Assembly (NCBI GenBank): GCA_014860585.1
Contig: JACZJL010000098.1
Location: 1-64,000, forward strand
From: Bacteroidales bacterium
GTDB lineage: Bacteria; Bacteroidota; Bacteroidia; Bacteroidales; 4484-276
Reading direction: 5' to 3'
Length of the DNA stretch: 64,000 bases
Shown: piece after piece, positions 16,810 to 26,340 of the stretch
Layout: each line of letters begins with the position of its first letter
How positions within the stretch are numbered: the first letter of the stretch is position 1
Translations under genes and position numbers: made by a program
Notes under the pieces: model-generated
The model's input: only the letters and a program-made list of their open reading frames with translations
Database searches by the model: none
Told to the model about the DNA's origin: nothing

Positions 16810-16834
16810 AACAATCTTGATTTTGAGATTGTTT
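16810..16834. repeat. Inverted repeat upstream of histidine kinase
   Basis: AACAATCT (16810-16817) and AGATTGTT (16827-16834) lie about 45 bp upstream of the kinase start. Possible regulator site or leader hairpin; no further support. Confidence 0.35.
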
Positions 16835-16898
16835 GACCAGAAAGAAAATTTAACAATAAATTATTATTGGATTTGAAGTCGGTTTTTCCTGGATTATT

Positions 16899-17033
16899 TT
16901 GCAGACCGCATTTCAGCTTGTTTTTGAAGAACTTTCAGGAAAATGGATAGAAAATCAAGGCAACAAAATTCAAATCACCCGTCACCACGATAAAGTGAAT
17001 TACATTTTCAGGAAAACGCTGAAAGTAATTTAA
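16899..17033 (+). CDS. Possible small ORF or gene remnant
   Basis: A 44-residue frame with a TTG start and TAA stop, containing 'ELSGKWIENQGNKIQITRHH' and ending 'FRKTLKVI'. The composition is protein-like (amphipathic strands) and the frame is open upstream to 16857, but there is no ATG and I do not recognise a family. It may be the end of a decayed gene. Low confidence. Confidence 0.22.
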   Translation: MQTAFQLVFEELSGKWIENQGNKIQITRHHDKVNYIFRKTLKVI

Positions 17034-17063
17034 TGTGCTATCAGATTAAGATTCCGATAACTA

Positions 17064-17227
17064 GTGACTACCAGAAAACAACCTGGATATGATTTTCAAC
17101 GATTTATTTACCCCACCCTAAAGGGAGTAAATCGTTGAAAATCATTGCTCCCGGAGTTTATCCCAAAAAATTCGGGAGGGTTGGGGCGAACAATGATATT
17201 CAACATTATGTGTTTTCCGGCTGTCAC
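17064..17227. repeat. 164-bp palindromic element, copy B
   Basis: Imperfect 17-bp terminal inverted repeats (17064-17080 and 17211-17227, 15 of 17 paired) enclose three copies of the GATTTTCAAC core at 17091, 17132-17144 (reversed) and about 17194-17204 (one mismatch). Compared with copy A the two internal spacers are exchanged and inverted, while the three core motifs keep their orientation. The middle-right pairing is kept by a compensatory A/T to T/A change. Lies between the E1 dehydrogenase stop and the kinase start. Confidence 0.82.
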
Positions 17228-17384
17228 AAGGTAGTTTTTGGATTAAAACTATCTTCAGGGAAAATCAACCCGTTCAACCACCGGCATGCTGCAGCCTGAG
17301 ATAAATTTAAAAAACTTTTTTATTTCACCTCGCCTGTTCCTTTGTCAAAGTCGGGCTGGCAATACACCGGTTTCCCATCAGTTC

Positions 17385-19814
17385 TTAGAAGATCTTTGGG
17401 TACTTTAATGGGTTTGCGTCGTGCATCAGGTTGTAGATGGTGTCGAACACGTCTTCGGCGTTGGGGTTGGAGAAGTAGTCGCCATCGGTGCTGTAGGCCG
17501 GGCGATGCTCCTGGGCGGTGACGGTTTTTGGTTCGGCATCGAGATAGAAAAATCCCTTTTGCTCTTCGAGTACTTTCTGCATCATAAAGGCTGTGGCGCC
17601 ACCGGGTACATCTTCATCGAAGAAAACGATTTTGTTGGTTTTTTTCAATGATTCGACGATGGTATGATAAATATCAAAAGGGAGGAGTGACTGAGCATCA
17701 ATGAGTTCTACATCAATTCCGAATTCCTGCAGTTGTGCAACGGCATCTTCGGCAATGCGCACACAGGCGCCGTAGGTTACCAGCGTAAGGTCAGTACCGG
17801 TTTTTAAAATTTCAGGTACGCCCACCGGGATCCTGAATTTACCAAGGTTTGAGGGAACTTTCTCACGCAACCGGTATCCGTTCAATGGTTCGATGATCAG
17901 TGCCGGATCGTCTGAAGCAAGGATGGTATTGTAAAATCCTGCGGCCTGGGTAAGGTTGCGGGGCACTAAAACATGGACACCGCGGATGGAGTTGATAACC
18001 ATACTCAGTGGTGAGCCGGAATGCCAGATCCCTTCGAGCCGGTGGCCGCGGGTGCTGACGATCAGCGGGGCTTTCTGACCCCCTTTGGTGCGATAAGTCA
18101 ATGTGGCCAGGTCGTCGCTCATCACCTGAATGGCATACAGGAGGTAGTCGAAGTATTGTACTTCAGCAATTGGGCGCAAACCACGCATGGCCAGTCCCAG
18201 CCCCTGCCCGACAATAGTGGCTTCACGAATACCTGTGTCGAAGATCCGCATCTCGCCATACTTTTCCTGCAACCCTTCATAGGTCTGGTTTACCCCGCCA
18301 ATTTTTCCTACATCTTCACCAAAAGCAATGACACGGGGATCGTTTTGAAAAATGAAATCGAAATTGTCCCTCAGAATTTCTCTTCCGGGAATAGATCGGG
18401 CATTGTCAACATAAATGGGGGGAACAGCATCAACTTTCAGGGCTGAGTGCTGATCAGCGGCGATGAGATGGGAACTGAAACGCTCCCTGTTTTCGCGCAA
18501 TGACGCATCAAACCAATTTGTGATATTGGTCTTGAGCGAATTTTCAGGATTGCTGCAGGAGTTGCAGATCAGCCGCAATGTTCGTTTTGCATGCGCCATG
18601 GTGTCCTTGCGGATGGGCTCTGCAATCTTTGCCAAATCTTCCTTTAGGGCACTGATCCGCTTTGTCTTTGAACAATTACATGTACTGATGTCTGCCATTT
18701 TAAGGAAATCTTCCCGCATCGACTTCATCGGCGCCATATAGTTTTCCCATGCTTCTTTGCGGGCATTTTTGACGTTGGTTATGGCTTCCTTTTCAACTTT
18801 CACCAGTTCATTTTCCGTTGCCATTTTTTCACTGATGATCCATTCCCGCATTTTCTTTATGCCGTCAAACTCCTTTTCCCACTCAAGCCGCTCTTTGGAT
18901 TTGTATCTCTCGTGCGAGCCTGAGGTAGAATGTCCCTGCGGCTGGGTAACTTCAGTGATATGAAACAGCACGGGAATATGTTTTTCCCGGCAAATGGCGA
19001 TGCCTTTTTCATACATCCTGCACAATTCGGGATAGTCCCAGCCTCTGGCCGTCAGGATGGTAAAACCGGATTGCTTCCCATTTGACTCAAATCCTTTTAA
19101 CGCTTCCGAAATGCTCCCTTTTATTGTTTGAAACTCTCTTGGCACCGAGATTCCGTAACCATCATCCCAAATGGAAATGGCCATCGGAACCTGCAAAACT
19201 CCGGCAGCATTCATCGTTTCCCAAAAGACCCCTTCGGAAGTGCTCGAATCGCCTATTGTACCGAATGCTACTTCATTACCATTGACCGAAAATTTGCTGA
19301 ATGGTTTCAAATCAGGATTGTTACGGTAAAATTTTGATCCGTAAGCCAGACCAAGCAACCGGGGCATCTGTCCTGCAGTGGGTGAGACGTCGGCAGAGGA
19401 GTTTTTCATTTTGGTCTGATCCAGCCACTCTCCGTCATCACCAATGAAACGGGTTGCAAAATGATTGTTCATCAGGCGGCCAACCGTTCCCGGATTAAAC
19501 TGCTGATCGGTATCACCATAGAGCTGAGCAAAAAACTCCTGGAGGGTGAGAATTCCGGTGGCAAGCATAAAAGTTTGATCGCGATAATAACCCGACCGCC
19601 AGTCGCCGTTCCGGAACACCTTTGCCATTGCCAGTTGCGGAATCTCCTTGCCATCTCCAAAAATTCCGAATTTTGCCTTGCCCGTCAGCACTTCACGCCT
19701 TCCTGAAAGGCTCGCTTCACGGCTCTCACAGGCAATCTGGTAATCCTTCAACACTTCTTCTTTGCTCAAAGTCAACTTTCTAGCTGCAGCGAATTTTTTT
19801 CCAGTTTTTGTCAT
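17385..19814 (-). CDS. Fused E1 alpha/beta 2-oxoacid dehydrogenase (thiamine-PP dependent)
   Basis: A single 809-residue chain carrying both E1 subunits, as is usual in Bacteroidota. The alpha part (about 20-400) has 'GYYRDQTFMLATG', the TPP/Mg motif beginning GDSSTSEG (188-195) and 'WDDGYGIS'. The beta part (about 480-809) has 'VIAFGEDVGKIGGVN', 'IRGVHVLVPRN' and the C-terminal 'ALIIEP' and 'FDEDVPGGA' segments. It would decarboxylate branched-chain 2-oxoacids or pyruvate and pass the acyl group to E2 lipoamide; E2 and E3 are not nearby. A longer frame reaches 19865, but a TACTTTTG promoter box lies inside that extension (19847-19854), so I start at the ATG at 19814. The exact substrate (2-oxoisovalerate against pyruvate) is undecided. 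Confidence 0.9.
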   Translation of the reverse strand: MTKTGKKFAAARKLTLSKEEVLKDYQIACESREASLSGRREVLTGKAKFGIFGDGKEIPQLAMAKVFRNGDWRSGYYRDQTFMLATGILTLQEFFAQLYGDTDQQFNPGTVGRLMNNHFATRFIGDDGEWLDQTKMKNSSADVSPTAGQMPRLLGLAYGSKFYRNNPDLKPFSKFSVNGNEVAFGTIGDSSTSEGVFWETMNAAGVLQVPMAISIWDDGYGISVPREFQTIKGSISEALKGFESNGKQSGFTILTARGWDYPELCRMYEKGIAICREKHIPVLFHITEVTQPQGHSTSGSHERYKSKERLEWEKEFDGIKKMREWIISEKMATENELVKVEKEAITNVKNARKEAWENYMAPMKSMREDFLKMADISTCNCSKTKRISALKEDLAKIAEPIRKDTMAHAKRTLRLICNSCSNPENSLKTNITNWFDASLRENRERFSSHLIAADQHSALKVDAVPPIYVDNARSIPGREILRDNFDFIFQNDPRVIAFGEDVGKIGGVNQTYEGLQEKYGEMRIFDTGIREATIVGQGLGLAMRGLRPIAEVQYFDYLLYAIQVMSDDLATLTYRTKGGQKAPLIVSTRGHRLEGIWHSGSPLSMVINSIRGVHVLVPRNLTQAAGFYNTILASDDPALIIEPLNGYRLREKVPSNLGKFRIPVGVPEILKTGTDLTLVTYGACVRIAEDAVAQLQEFGIDVELIDAQSLLPFDIYHTIVESLKKTNKIVFFDEDVPGGATAFMMQKVLEEQKGFFYLDAEPKTVTAQEHRPAYSTDGDYFSNPNAEDVFDTIYNLMHDANPLKYPKIF

Positions 19815-19846
19815 ACTCAATAACTTAAAAGGTGTTTTCCAAGCTA

Positions 19847-19854
19847 CAAAAGTA
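19847..19854 (-). promoter_or_regulatory. -7 element (TACTTTTG) of the E1 gene
   Basis: TACTTTTG followed by TAGC on the minus strand, 33 bp before the chosen ATG. It fixes the start at 19814 rather than 19865. Confidence 0.6.
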
Positions 19855-19873
19855 ACAAATTGCAAAAATCCAT

Positions 19874-19881
19874 TAGCTTTG
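19874..19881 (+). promoter_or_regulatory. -7 element (TAGCTTTG) of the sigma-factor operon
   Basis: TAGCTTTG lies 22 bp before the sigma factor ATG and 19 bp from the divergent E1 box, so the two transcripts start almost back to back. Confidence 0.5.
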
Positions 19882-19903
19882 GGTTTGGAATAAAACGTAA
19901 TAA

Positions 19904-20497
19904 ATGATTGTCAAATCTGGCAAAACCGGTAAATCAGTGTTGGACTATTCAGGAGTAGAAGATTTAGAATTGGTCGGCAGGGCAAAAGGAGGTGAAGACA
20001 ACGCTTTTGCGGAGCTGGTCCGTCGTTACCAGCACACGGTTGCCAAAACGGTAATCGGGATGCTTGGCGGCGGCGATGATGCAGAGGATGTTGGTCAGCA
20101 GGTGTTCATCAGGTTTTACAGAGCGCTCGACGATTTTCGCGGTGATGCGGCCTTGGCTACATACCTGACCAGGATTGCCATTAACCTTTCGCTGAATGAG
20201 TTGAAAAGAAGAAAAAGGATGTCGATGCTGTTCCTGCGACCGTCGGATGCATTTCCCGAACCGTACCTGGGTAAGAATGACAGTACGGAGACAGATTTGG
20301 AAACTGAAGAGGTTGTAAACAAAGCACTGCAGCAGCTTGAGCCAAAATTCAGAAGTGTGGTCGTGCTGAGAATGATGCAGGGTTATTCTACAAAAGAAAC
20401 TTCCCGAATGCTGAAATTACCAATGGGGACTGTGCTTTCGCGACTATCGCGAGCACAGGATAAACTGAAAGAATTACTGAAGGACTTAATCAATTAA
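19904..20497 (+). CDS. ECF-type RNA polymerase sigma factor
   Basis: A 197-residue sigma-70 family ECF factor. Region 2 (about 25-100) has 'AFAELVRRYQ', 'DAEDVGQQVFIRFYRALDDF' and 'TYLTRIAINLSLNELKRRKR'. Region 4 (about 135-190) has 'LEPKFRSVVVLRMMQGYSTK' and the helix-turn-helix 'LPMGTVLSRLSRAQDKLKEL'. It directs RNA polymerase to a stress or envelope regulon. The anti-sigma-like gene follows after 3 bp and two Spy-like exported proteins come after that, which points to envelope stress. The start is divergent from the E1 gene by 89 bp. Confidence 0.94.
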   Translation: MIVKSGKTGKSVLDYSGVEDLELVGRAKGGEDNAFAELVRRYQHTVAKTVIGMLGGGDDAEDVGQQVFIRFYRALDDFRGDAALATYLTRIAINLSLNELKRRKRMSMLFLRPSDAFPEPYLGKNDSTETDLETEEVVNKALQQLEPKFRSVVVLRMMQGYSTKETSRMLKLPMGTVLSRLSRAQDKLKELLKDLIN

Positions 20498-20500
20498 ATT

Positions 20501-20902
20501 ATGGATAAGCAATTGAGGGAACTACTAAAAGCCACTTTCGACCGGGAACTGACACCGGACGAGGATATTGGATTGAGCAATGCGATGCAGTCATCGCTTG
20601 AATTGCAGGAGGAGAAAAAACACTTCGAAAAAGTCAGGGTGGTGATGAAAAAATATCATCCAGCTTTTAAACAGACATTTGTGGCCGGTGTAATGGCCAG
20701 AATAGCCGGAGAGAAAGAGTCACAGAATGCGCAGGGTTTTGTGGTTGCCTTCTATCGAATTGCCCTGCCGTTGCTCGCTGCAGCTTCGGTTTTACTGCTC
20801 TTTTCGCTGTTCAACAACGGAGGGATTACCTTTGATTCCATCCTTGGTGTCGAAAATCTTGAACCACAGTATTTATCAGAGTTTTTATTGTTCAATTACT
20901 AA
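20501..20902 (+). CDS. Probable membrane anti-sigma factor
   Basis: A 133-residue protein with an N-terminal cytosolic helical domain ('LLKATFDRELTPDEDIGLSN', about 5-75), one transmembrane segment (about 87-108, 'ALPLLAAASVLLLFSLF') and a short C-terminal tail outside. Size, single-span topology and position 3 bp after an ECF sigma gene fit an anti-sigma factor that holds the sigma at the membrane. No ZAS zinc motif (H-x3-C-x2-C) is present, so this would be a non-zinc type. Function is inferred from context, not from a recognised domain. Confidence 0.7.
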   Translation: MDKQLRELLKATFDRELTPDEDIGLSNAMQSSLELQEEKKHFEKVRVVMKKYHPAFKQTFVAGVMARIAGEKESQNAQGFVVAFYRIALPLLAAASVLLLFSLFNNGGITFDSILGVENLEPQYLSEFLLFNY

Positions 20903-20913
20903 AACAAAATGAG

Positions 20914-21357
20914 ATGAAAACTAAACCTGTTCTGATTATCATTGCCACATTGATTATAGGTTTCGTGACCGGTTTTCTGACTAATGGCCAGATTACCAAA
21001 ACGAAGATTGATAAGTTTGTCAAATCCGGAACGCACGAAGGCTTTAAGGGCATGTACTACAGGGTGCTTCAGCCCGATGAAGAACAATTAAAAGTCATCG
21101 ATCCGATTTTGGATAAATATGGGGAATTGATCCACGAAAATGTAACAACAATGCAAAAATCCATGAAGGAATTACATCAACAAATGGTAAACGAGATTAC
21201 ACCCTACCTGGACCAGGAACAAAAGGAACGACTGGAAGAATCAATCAAACGATTTGAAAGAGACGAGCGATTGCACAGAGGAAGAAAAGGGCCTCCACCT
21301 GTGAGAGAGCCCGGTCATCGGGGACCGCGCGATCGCCAGATGGATCGTTCGGAATAA
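20914..21357 (+). CDS. Membrane-anchored Spy/CpxP-like periplasmic protein
   Basis: A 147-residue protein with an N-terminal membrane anchor (about 4-24). A helical region (about 35-125) follows, with the LTxxQ-like line-up 'LQPDEEQLKVIDPILDKYGE' and the amphipathic helix 'ITPYLDQEQKERLEESIKRF', the pattern of Spy/CpxP and metal-sensing DUF proteins. The end is Arg/Pro/Gly-rich. Spy-type proteins hold unfolded periplasmic proteins or feed back on stress signalling. The gene is 11 bp after the anti-sigma-like gene. No His/Cys metal site is evident. Confidence 0.68.
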   Translation: MKTKPVLIIIATLIIGFVTGFLTNGQITKTKIDKFVKSGTHEGFKGMYYRVLQPDEEQLKVIDPILDKYGELIHENVTTMQKSMKELHQQMVNEITPYLDQEQKERLEESIKRFERDERLHRGRKGPPPVREPGHRGPRDRQMDRSE

Positions 21358-21405
21358 ACATTGAATTTAAATTGTCAATATCATCGAACTAAAATTTATA
21401 ATACC

Positions 21406-22305
21406 ATGAAAAAGAAATTGTTTGTTTTTGCCTTATCATCATTGTTTGCTGCAGTAGCAATCCAGTCGCAGCCTTACGGAGCTGGTCAAGGTTGTCGCAA
21501 TGCGAATCCTGAAATGAGAAAAGATGTCCATGAAAAAATCCTTCCCTTAATAACAAAACAGCGGTTGGAACTCGACAAAACGATAAATGAAGCGGATAAA
21601 GCTGAAATTGGAAGACTTCGCGCCGGGTTGAGTAATTTACGCACCCAGCATTTGGCTAAAATCACCGAAATTAAGGCCACTGATGAAGTTCCGTCACTTG
21701 AGCAGCGCCAGGAAATGCGTGCACTGCGCAACCAGATGGCAACCCTGATGAATGATGCAGAAATAATAGCCGACAGGTACGACGCTACTATCACCCTGTT
21801 ACTGGAAGAAATTCGTCCCGAGATTGAAAAAATCCACCAGGAAAACTGTCCGGTAGGAAAAGGAAGCGGCGCAGGTTGTCCAAACGCACCTCAGGGAAAA
21901 AAGCATCAGTACCGGGGCAAAAAAGGACCGGGAATGCCACCGGGTGAAGGTTATCACTTCCAGAGAATGCTAACACCCGAAGGTTTTCTCCTTTTCGATC
22001 CTGCTGAACCATTCCCACTGGATGAAAAGACTGAATTGCCGGGCGAAAAAATGGAAGTCAGCGTCTTCCCTAATCCTGCCTCACAATCAACCCAGATTTC
22101 ATTTGAACTTGATCAACCGGCACGGGTTATCATCTATCTTCTTGATAGTGATGGAAATGAAATGCTAAAAGTAACAGAAACAAAAGCAGATGCAGGATTA
22201 TTTTCAACGCCTTTTGTTGTTGATGAACTTAAAGATGGTTTATATTTTATCCAAATAAAGGTCGGAAATGATACTTCGGTCAAAAGACTGATTGTAAAGC
22301 ATTGA
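21406..22305 (+). CDS. Spy-like helical exported protein with T9SS type A tail
   Basis: A 299-residue protein. A signal peptide ('FALSSLFAAVAIQSQ') leads into a helical domain (about 25-150) resembling Spy/LTXXQ proteins: paired charged helices 'KILPLITKQRLELDKTINEA' and 'TLLLEEIRPEIEKIHQENC', with Cys near both ends. A Gly/Lys-rich linker (about 150-215) and a T9SS type A domain (about 220-299, 'MEVSVFPNPASQSTQIS' ... 'DGLYFIQIKVGNDTSVKRLI') follow. A frame opens earlier at TTG 21361, but the signal peptide fixes the start at ATG 21406. Fourth gene of the sigma operon, 48 bp after the third. A surface-exported Spy-like domain is unusual. Confidence 0.8.
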   Translation: MKKKLFVFALSSLFAAVAIQSQPYGAGQGCRNANPEMRKDVHEKILPLITKQRLELDKTINEADKAEIGRLRAGLSNLRTQHLAKITEIKATDEVPSLEQRQEMRALRNQMATLMNDAEIIADRYDATITLLLEEIRPEIEKIHQENCPVGKGSGAGCPNAPQGKKHQYRGKKGPGMPPGEGYHFQRMLTPEGFLLFDPAEPFPLDEKTELPGEKMEVSVFPNPASQSTQISFELDQPARVIIYLLDSDGNEMLKVTETKADAGLFSTPFVVDELKDGLYFIQIKVGNDTSVKRLIVKH

Positions 22306-22341
22306 TTGCTCGTTAGACTTACTGACTATTCATAACTGCTG

Positions 22342-22373
22342 AACCCTGCGTGCTGATCCACGTGGGGTTTTAT
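22342..22373 (+). terminator. Putative terminator of sigma operon
   Basis: GAACCCTGCGTG and CACGTGGGGTTT can pair around a six-base loop, followed by TTATT. The stem has two imperfect pairs, so it is moderate as a terminator. Confidence 0.45.
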
Positions 22374-22515
22374 TCTGTCAGACCAGTCAAAATCGGAAAT
22401 CCGGCTGTGTAGAGCGAATGGGGAAAAACTTGCATTTGTTCAAAACTTCAGGAAGTATTCTAAAATTTGAACATAAACATTTTTCATGGTCAACTGGTTA
22501 TTTTCAATAAAAAGT

Positions 22516-24552
22516 ATGAGCGACTCCAACAAGAAAACAGCCCCAAACAAACTGATTTACGAATCCAGCCCTTACCTGCTCCAGCATGCGTATAATCCGG
22601 TAGATTGGCATGCATGGAATGCCGAAACCCTGCAAAAAGCAATGAACGAAAACAAGATGCTGCTCATCAGTATCGGCTATTCTGCCTGCCACTGGTGCCA
22701 TGTGATGGAACGGGAGTCGTTTGAAAATACTGAGATTGCTTCTGTGATGAATGCCCATTTCGTGTGTGTAAAAGTTGACCGGGAAGAGCGCCCCGATGTG
22801 GATGGTGTTTATATGAATGCTGTACAATTGATTCACGGTAACGGAGGCTGGCCGCTGAATGCTTTTGCGCTGCCTGACGGAAGACCATTCTATGGTGGAA
22901 CTTATTTCCGTCCCGAGCAATGGATGGAGTTGCTGAACAGAATTGTTGAACTTTTCCGTAAAAGTAAGCCAGACCTTGAAAAGCAGGCAGTTCAACTCAC
23001 AAAAGGTATCAGCCAGGATGTGCTGATTAAACCTTTAAAAGAAAAAGTTTCATTCAACCGGACACTCCTTGAGGAGGCTTATAAAAAATGGAACTACAGT
23101 TTCGACCTGACCAATGGCGGGTATCGTGGCGCACCGAAGTTCCCTTTGCCCAACAACTTTAGTTTTCTCCTGCGCTATTACGTGCTGACCGGGAACGACG
23201 ACCTGTTGGATTTTCTTAACCTGACGCTCAGTAAAATGGCTTCTGGCGGTATTTACGACCATCTCGGCGGTGGATTTGCGCGCTACTCTGTAGATGCATC
23301 CTGGAAAGTGCCCCACTTCGAAAAAATGCTTTACGACAATGCACAATTGATCTCCCTCTATTCAAAAGCATATCTTTTTACAAAAAACAGAATGTACCTC
23401 AAAATTGCAGAAGAAACTGCCCACTTTGTGATGCGTGAACTCACCTCTCCCGAGGGTTTATTCTTTTCGGCGCTGGATGCAGATTCGGAAGGTGTGGAGG
23501 GTAAATTTTATGTCTGGACAGCAAAACAGTTCAGCGAAATTTTAGGCAAGAATGCGGAATTAATGGGTGATTTCTTTGGAATAAACGGTGAAGGTTTTTG
23601 GGAAGAAGATAAAAATATCCTTGTTAAACCCCTCGAAGAATTGGATTTTTCACAAAGCAAAAACATCGGGAGTGCGACATTTCATGATTTGTTGAAAACC
23701 TCAAAGGAAAAACTCTTAACTGCCCGTAACCAGCGTGTTCGCCCGGGTTTGGATGATAAATGCCTGACTTCCTGGAACGGGCTGATGATCAAAGCACTGG
23801 CAGATTTGTATATCGCCACCGAAAACCAGAATTATATCCATGCTGCGTTAAAAGCCGGGGATTTTATTGCTGAACGATTAATCCAGCCGGATGGAAGCAT
23901 ATTACACACTTTCAAAAACGGAAAAACCGGTGTTCAGGGCTTTTTGGAGGATTACAGTTTTACTATCGAGGCGATGATCAGTCTTTTTCAGGTTAGTGGT
24001 ATTGAAAAATATATCACCCTGGCCGACAACCTTGCCAAATACGCTGTGATTAGATTTTATGATAAATCAGAAGGTTTGTTCTGGTTTACTGATGAAAAAA
24101 GTCATGACCTGGTAGCACGTAAAAAGGAGGTGATTGACAATGTAATTCCATCCTCAAATTCAAGTATGGCCATTGCCCTTTTTAAACTGGGTAAAATTAT
24201 GGAAAACCAGGATTACATTGAGATTGTCAGAAAAAATGCCGGCATGATGAGTGAAAACATCAAAAATTACCCCACCTCATTTTCTAATTGGGGAACGTTG
24301 TGGTTGTATCTTTCCGAATCATTTTTTGAGGTAGTAGTATGTGGTGAAAACGCCTTATCGTTTTCAGTACAAATGCAACAAAGTAAATATCCCGCGAAAA
24401 TTGTCGTCAGCAGTAAAAATGAGAGTAGTTTACCTGTTTTTAAAAATCGCTTCCAGGAAGGCAAAACCTTTATTTACGTGTGTTCCGGCAATGTTTGCCA
24501 GCAGCCAGTTGAAACTGTCGCTGAAGCATTGAAACAGATGAATGGCGATTAA
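22516..24552 (+). CDS. Thioredoxin-domain protein, DUF255/YyaL family
   Basis: A 678-residue protein of the YyaL/SPATA20 family. The N-terminal domain has '[20 protein letters not shown]' and the thioredoxin-like '[14 protein letters not shown]' (CxxC), then '[20 protein letters not shown]'. The rest is an (alpha/alpha)6 glycosidase-like barrel ('[11 protein letters not shown]', '[14 protein letters not shown]', '[16 protein letters not shown]'). Family length is usually 670-700. The biochemical reaction is not established. An ATG at 22486 gives ten more residues; I prefer 22516 because homologous proteins begin close to the LIYE/SPYLL motif. Convergent with the ClC gene, stops overlapping by 4 bp. 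Confidence 0.9.
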   Translation: MSDSNKKTAPNKLIYESSPYLLQHAYNPVDWHAWNAETLQKAMNENKMLLISIGYSACHWCHVMERESFENTEIASVMNAHFVCVKVDREERPDVDGVYMNAVQLIHGNGGWPLNAFALPDGRPFYGGTYFRPEQWMELLNRIVELFRKSKPDLEKQAVQLTKGISQDVLIKPLKEKVSFNRTLLEEAYKKWNYSFDLTNGGYRGAPKFPLPNNFSFLLRYYVLTGNDDLLDFLNLTLSKMASGGIYDHLGGGFARYSVDASWKVPHFEKMLYDNAQLISLYSKAYLFTKNRMYLKIAEETAHFVMRELTSPEGLFFSALDADSEGVEGKFYVWTAKQFSEILGKNAELMGDFFGINGEGFWEEDKNILVKPLEELDFSQSKNIGSATFHDLLKTSKEKLLTARNQRVRPGLDDKCLTSWNGLMIKALADLYIATENQNYIHAALKAGDFIAERLIQPDGSILHTFKNGKTGVQGFLEDYSFTIEAMISLFQVSGIEKYITLADNLAKYAVIRFYDKSEGLFWFTDEKSHDLVARKKEVIDNVIPSSNSSMAIALFKLGKIMENQDYIEIVRKNAGMMSENIKNYPTSFSNWGTLWLYLSESFFEVVVCGENALSFSVQMQQSKYPAKIVVSSKNESSLPVFKNRFQEGKTFIYVCSGNVCQQPVETVAEALKQMNGD

Positions 24553-26324
24553 TCATAAGAAAAATCCTTTAGTACCTTACGATATACGGAAAATACGCGG
24601 GCTCTCGAGATGAAACCAACATATTTACCATTATTCAGCACTGCAACATTATATTTATCCGTATTTTGGAATTTTCTTGCAATTTGCTCCATAGATTCAT
24701 CAATGTTTATAGTCACCTCAGGGCGGAAGAGCAGGTTGCTGACCAATGTATTATCATACAATTCAGGCCTGAAAATAATTTCACGAATGTGATCCATAAA
24801 AACGATCCCCATAAAATTTTCATCATCATCTACAACCGGGAAAATATTTCGTGACGACTTGGTAATCAGTTTAACGAGATCGCCAAGTGTAGCATCAGGT
24901 CTGATTTTTAAAAAATTGGTTTCGATAAGTTTGTCTGCCTTCATCATCGAGAGTACCGCTTTATCCTTGTTGTGTGTGATCAGTTCACCACTTAAAGCAA
25001 GTTTCTTACTGTAAATGGAGTGTGGTTCAAAATATTTTGTTGTTAAATAAGCAATGGTAGCGGTGATGATTAAAGGAGGGAACAATTCGTAACCACCTGT
25101 GATTTCGGCAATAAGAAAAATGGCAGTCAGCGGGGCGTGCATCACACCGGCCATTACGCCGGCCATCCCAACAAGCGAAAAGTTACTCTCGGAAACTGAA
25201 AAATCTGAAATCGTGTTGATCAGTCTCCCTGTAAAAAATCCGATGACCCCACCCATAAAAAGTGACGGGGCAAAAATCCCACCCACCCCGCCTGCACCAG
25301 TTGTGGAAGCGGTTGCAATTGCTTTAAAAAAAATAATCATCAGGAGTAAAAGGAGGAATATCCATTTATTTTGGGCAAAATCGCCAAATAGACTTTGATT
25401 GATAATATTTTCGCCATTCCCGTTTAAAATATCCATCAATCCACCATAACCCTCCCCATAAAGTGATGGGAAAATGAAAATCAGCGCTCCAAGAATGCTA
25501 CCTCCAATCACAATGCGTGAAAAGGGATTTTTAATCAGCTCAAATTTACCTTCAATCTTCATCAAAGTTCGCGAAAAGTAAAAAGATGCAAGACCTGACG
25601 TAATACCAAGGAAAACATAAAAAGGGACATCATTGATGATAAAAGGAGCCTCGATAGTGTAGAAAAACACCACACTGCTCCCCATTAGAAACCAGGTCAC
25701 CAAAGCGCCGGTTACTGCAGCTATCAGCAGAGGGATTAGAGTCGTTACAGTGAGTTCGATCATCAGAATTTCGATGGTGAAAACAACCCCTGCTATCGGG
25801 GCTTTAAAGATACCTGCGATGGCCCCGGCGCTGCCGCATCCAATCAGCAGAATAACTGTTTTGTAATTGAGCCGGAACAAACGTGCAAGGTTTGACCCGA
25901 TGGCAGAACCTGTTAGTACAATTGGCGCCTCCAGCCCGACTGAACCTCCAAAACCTACCGTTAATGAACTACCAATTACCGAACTAAAGGTGTTGTGTGG
26001 TTTAAGCATCCCGCTTTTCCTGGATATCGTATAGAGGATTTTGCTTACTCCATGACCAAGATCATCCTTAATAAAATATCGCACGAAAATTACAGTCAGA
26101 AATATCCCGACCATCGGTAATCCTAAGTATAGTAAATACTCCTGTTTAAAACTAAATCCACTTGAAGCAATTCTATAAGTGAAGTGGGCCAGATTTTTTA
26201 GTAATACCGCCGCAATACCACTTAAAATACCGATAACTATGCTTAATACCAATACAAACTGCTGATCCGGAACGTTTTTTACTCTCCAGATCAAGAATTT
26301 TCCGAATAGAACCTGCACTTTCAT
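24549..26324 (-). CDS. ClC-family chloride channel/antiporter with CBS pair
   Basis: A 591-residue membrane protein. The ClC core (about 20-425) has the conserved '[20 protein letters not shown]' (GxEGP-like loop with the gating Glu), '[19 protein letters not shown]' and '[20 protein letters not shown]'. Two CBS domains (about 450-510 and 530-590) end the chain; '[20 protein letters not shown]' shows one of them. It moves Cl- or other anions across the inner membrane, with nucleotide control through the CBS pair inferred. The canonical GSGIP is diverged here, so transport mode cannot be told. A TACTTTCG box at 26333-26340 lies just before the start. Confidence 0.93.
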   Translation of the reverse strand: MKVQVLFGKFLIWRVKNVPDQQFVLVLSIVIGILSGIAAVLLKNLAHFTYRIASSGFSFKQEYLLYLGLPMVGIFLTVIFVRYFIKDDLGHGVSKILYTISRKSGMLKPHNTFSSVIGSSLTVGFGGSVGLEAPIVLTGSAIGSNLARLFRLNYKTVILLIGCGSAGAIAGIFKAPIAGVVFTIEILMIELTVTTLIPLLIAAVTGALVTWFLMGSSVVFFYTIEAPFIINDVPFYVFLGITSGLASFYFSRTLMKIEGKFELIKNPFSRIVIGGSILGALIFIFPSLYGEGYGGLMDILNGNGENIINQSLFGDFAQNKWIFLLLLLMIIFFKAIATASTTGAGGVGGIFAPSLFMGGVIGFFTGRLINTISDFSVSESNFSLVGMAGVMAGVMHAPLTAIFLIAEITGGYELFPPLIITATIAYLTTKYFEPHSIYSKKLALSGELITHNKDKAVLSMMKADKLIETNFLKIRPDATLGDLVKLITKSSRNIFPVVDDDENFMGIVFMDHIREIIFRPELYDNTLVSNLLFRPEVTINIDESMEQIARKFQNTDKYNVAVLNNGKYVGFISRARVFSVYRKVLKDFSYD

Positions 26325-26332
26325 AGTGCTTG

Positions 26333-26340
26333 CGAAAGTA
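26333..26340 (-). promoter_or_regulatory. -7-like element (TACTTTCG) of ClC gene
   Basis: TACTTTCG on the minus strand, 8 bp before the ATG; it would give a very short leader. Confidence 0.35.

Noticed and set aside
17300-17385. A second open frame past the E1 stop (ending 'YCQPDFDKGTGEVK') as a sign of frameshift
   Set aside because: The E1 chain already ends in 'DANPLKYPKIF', a natural family-like end. The other frame has no start and no recognised motif, so a frameshift is not needed to explain the gene.
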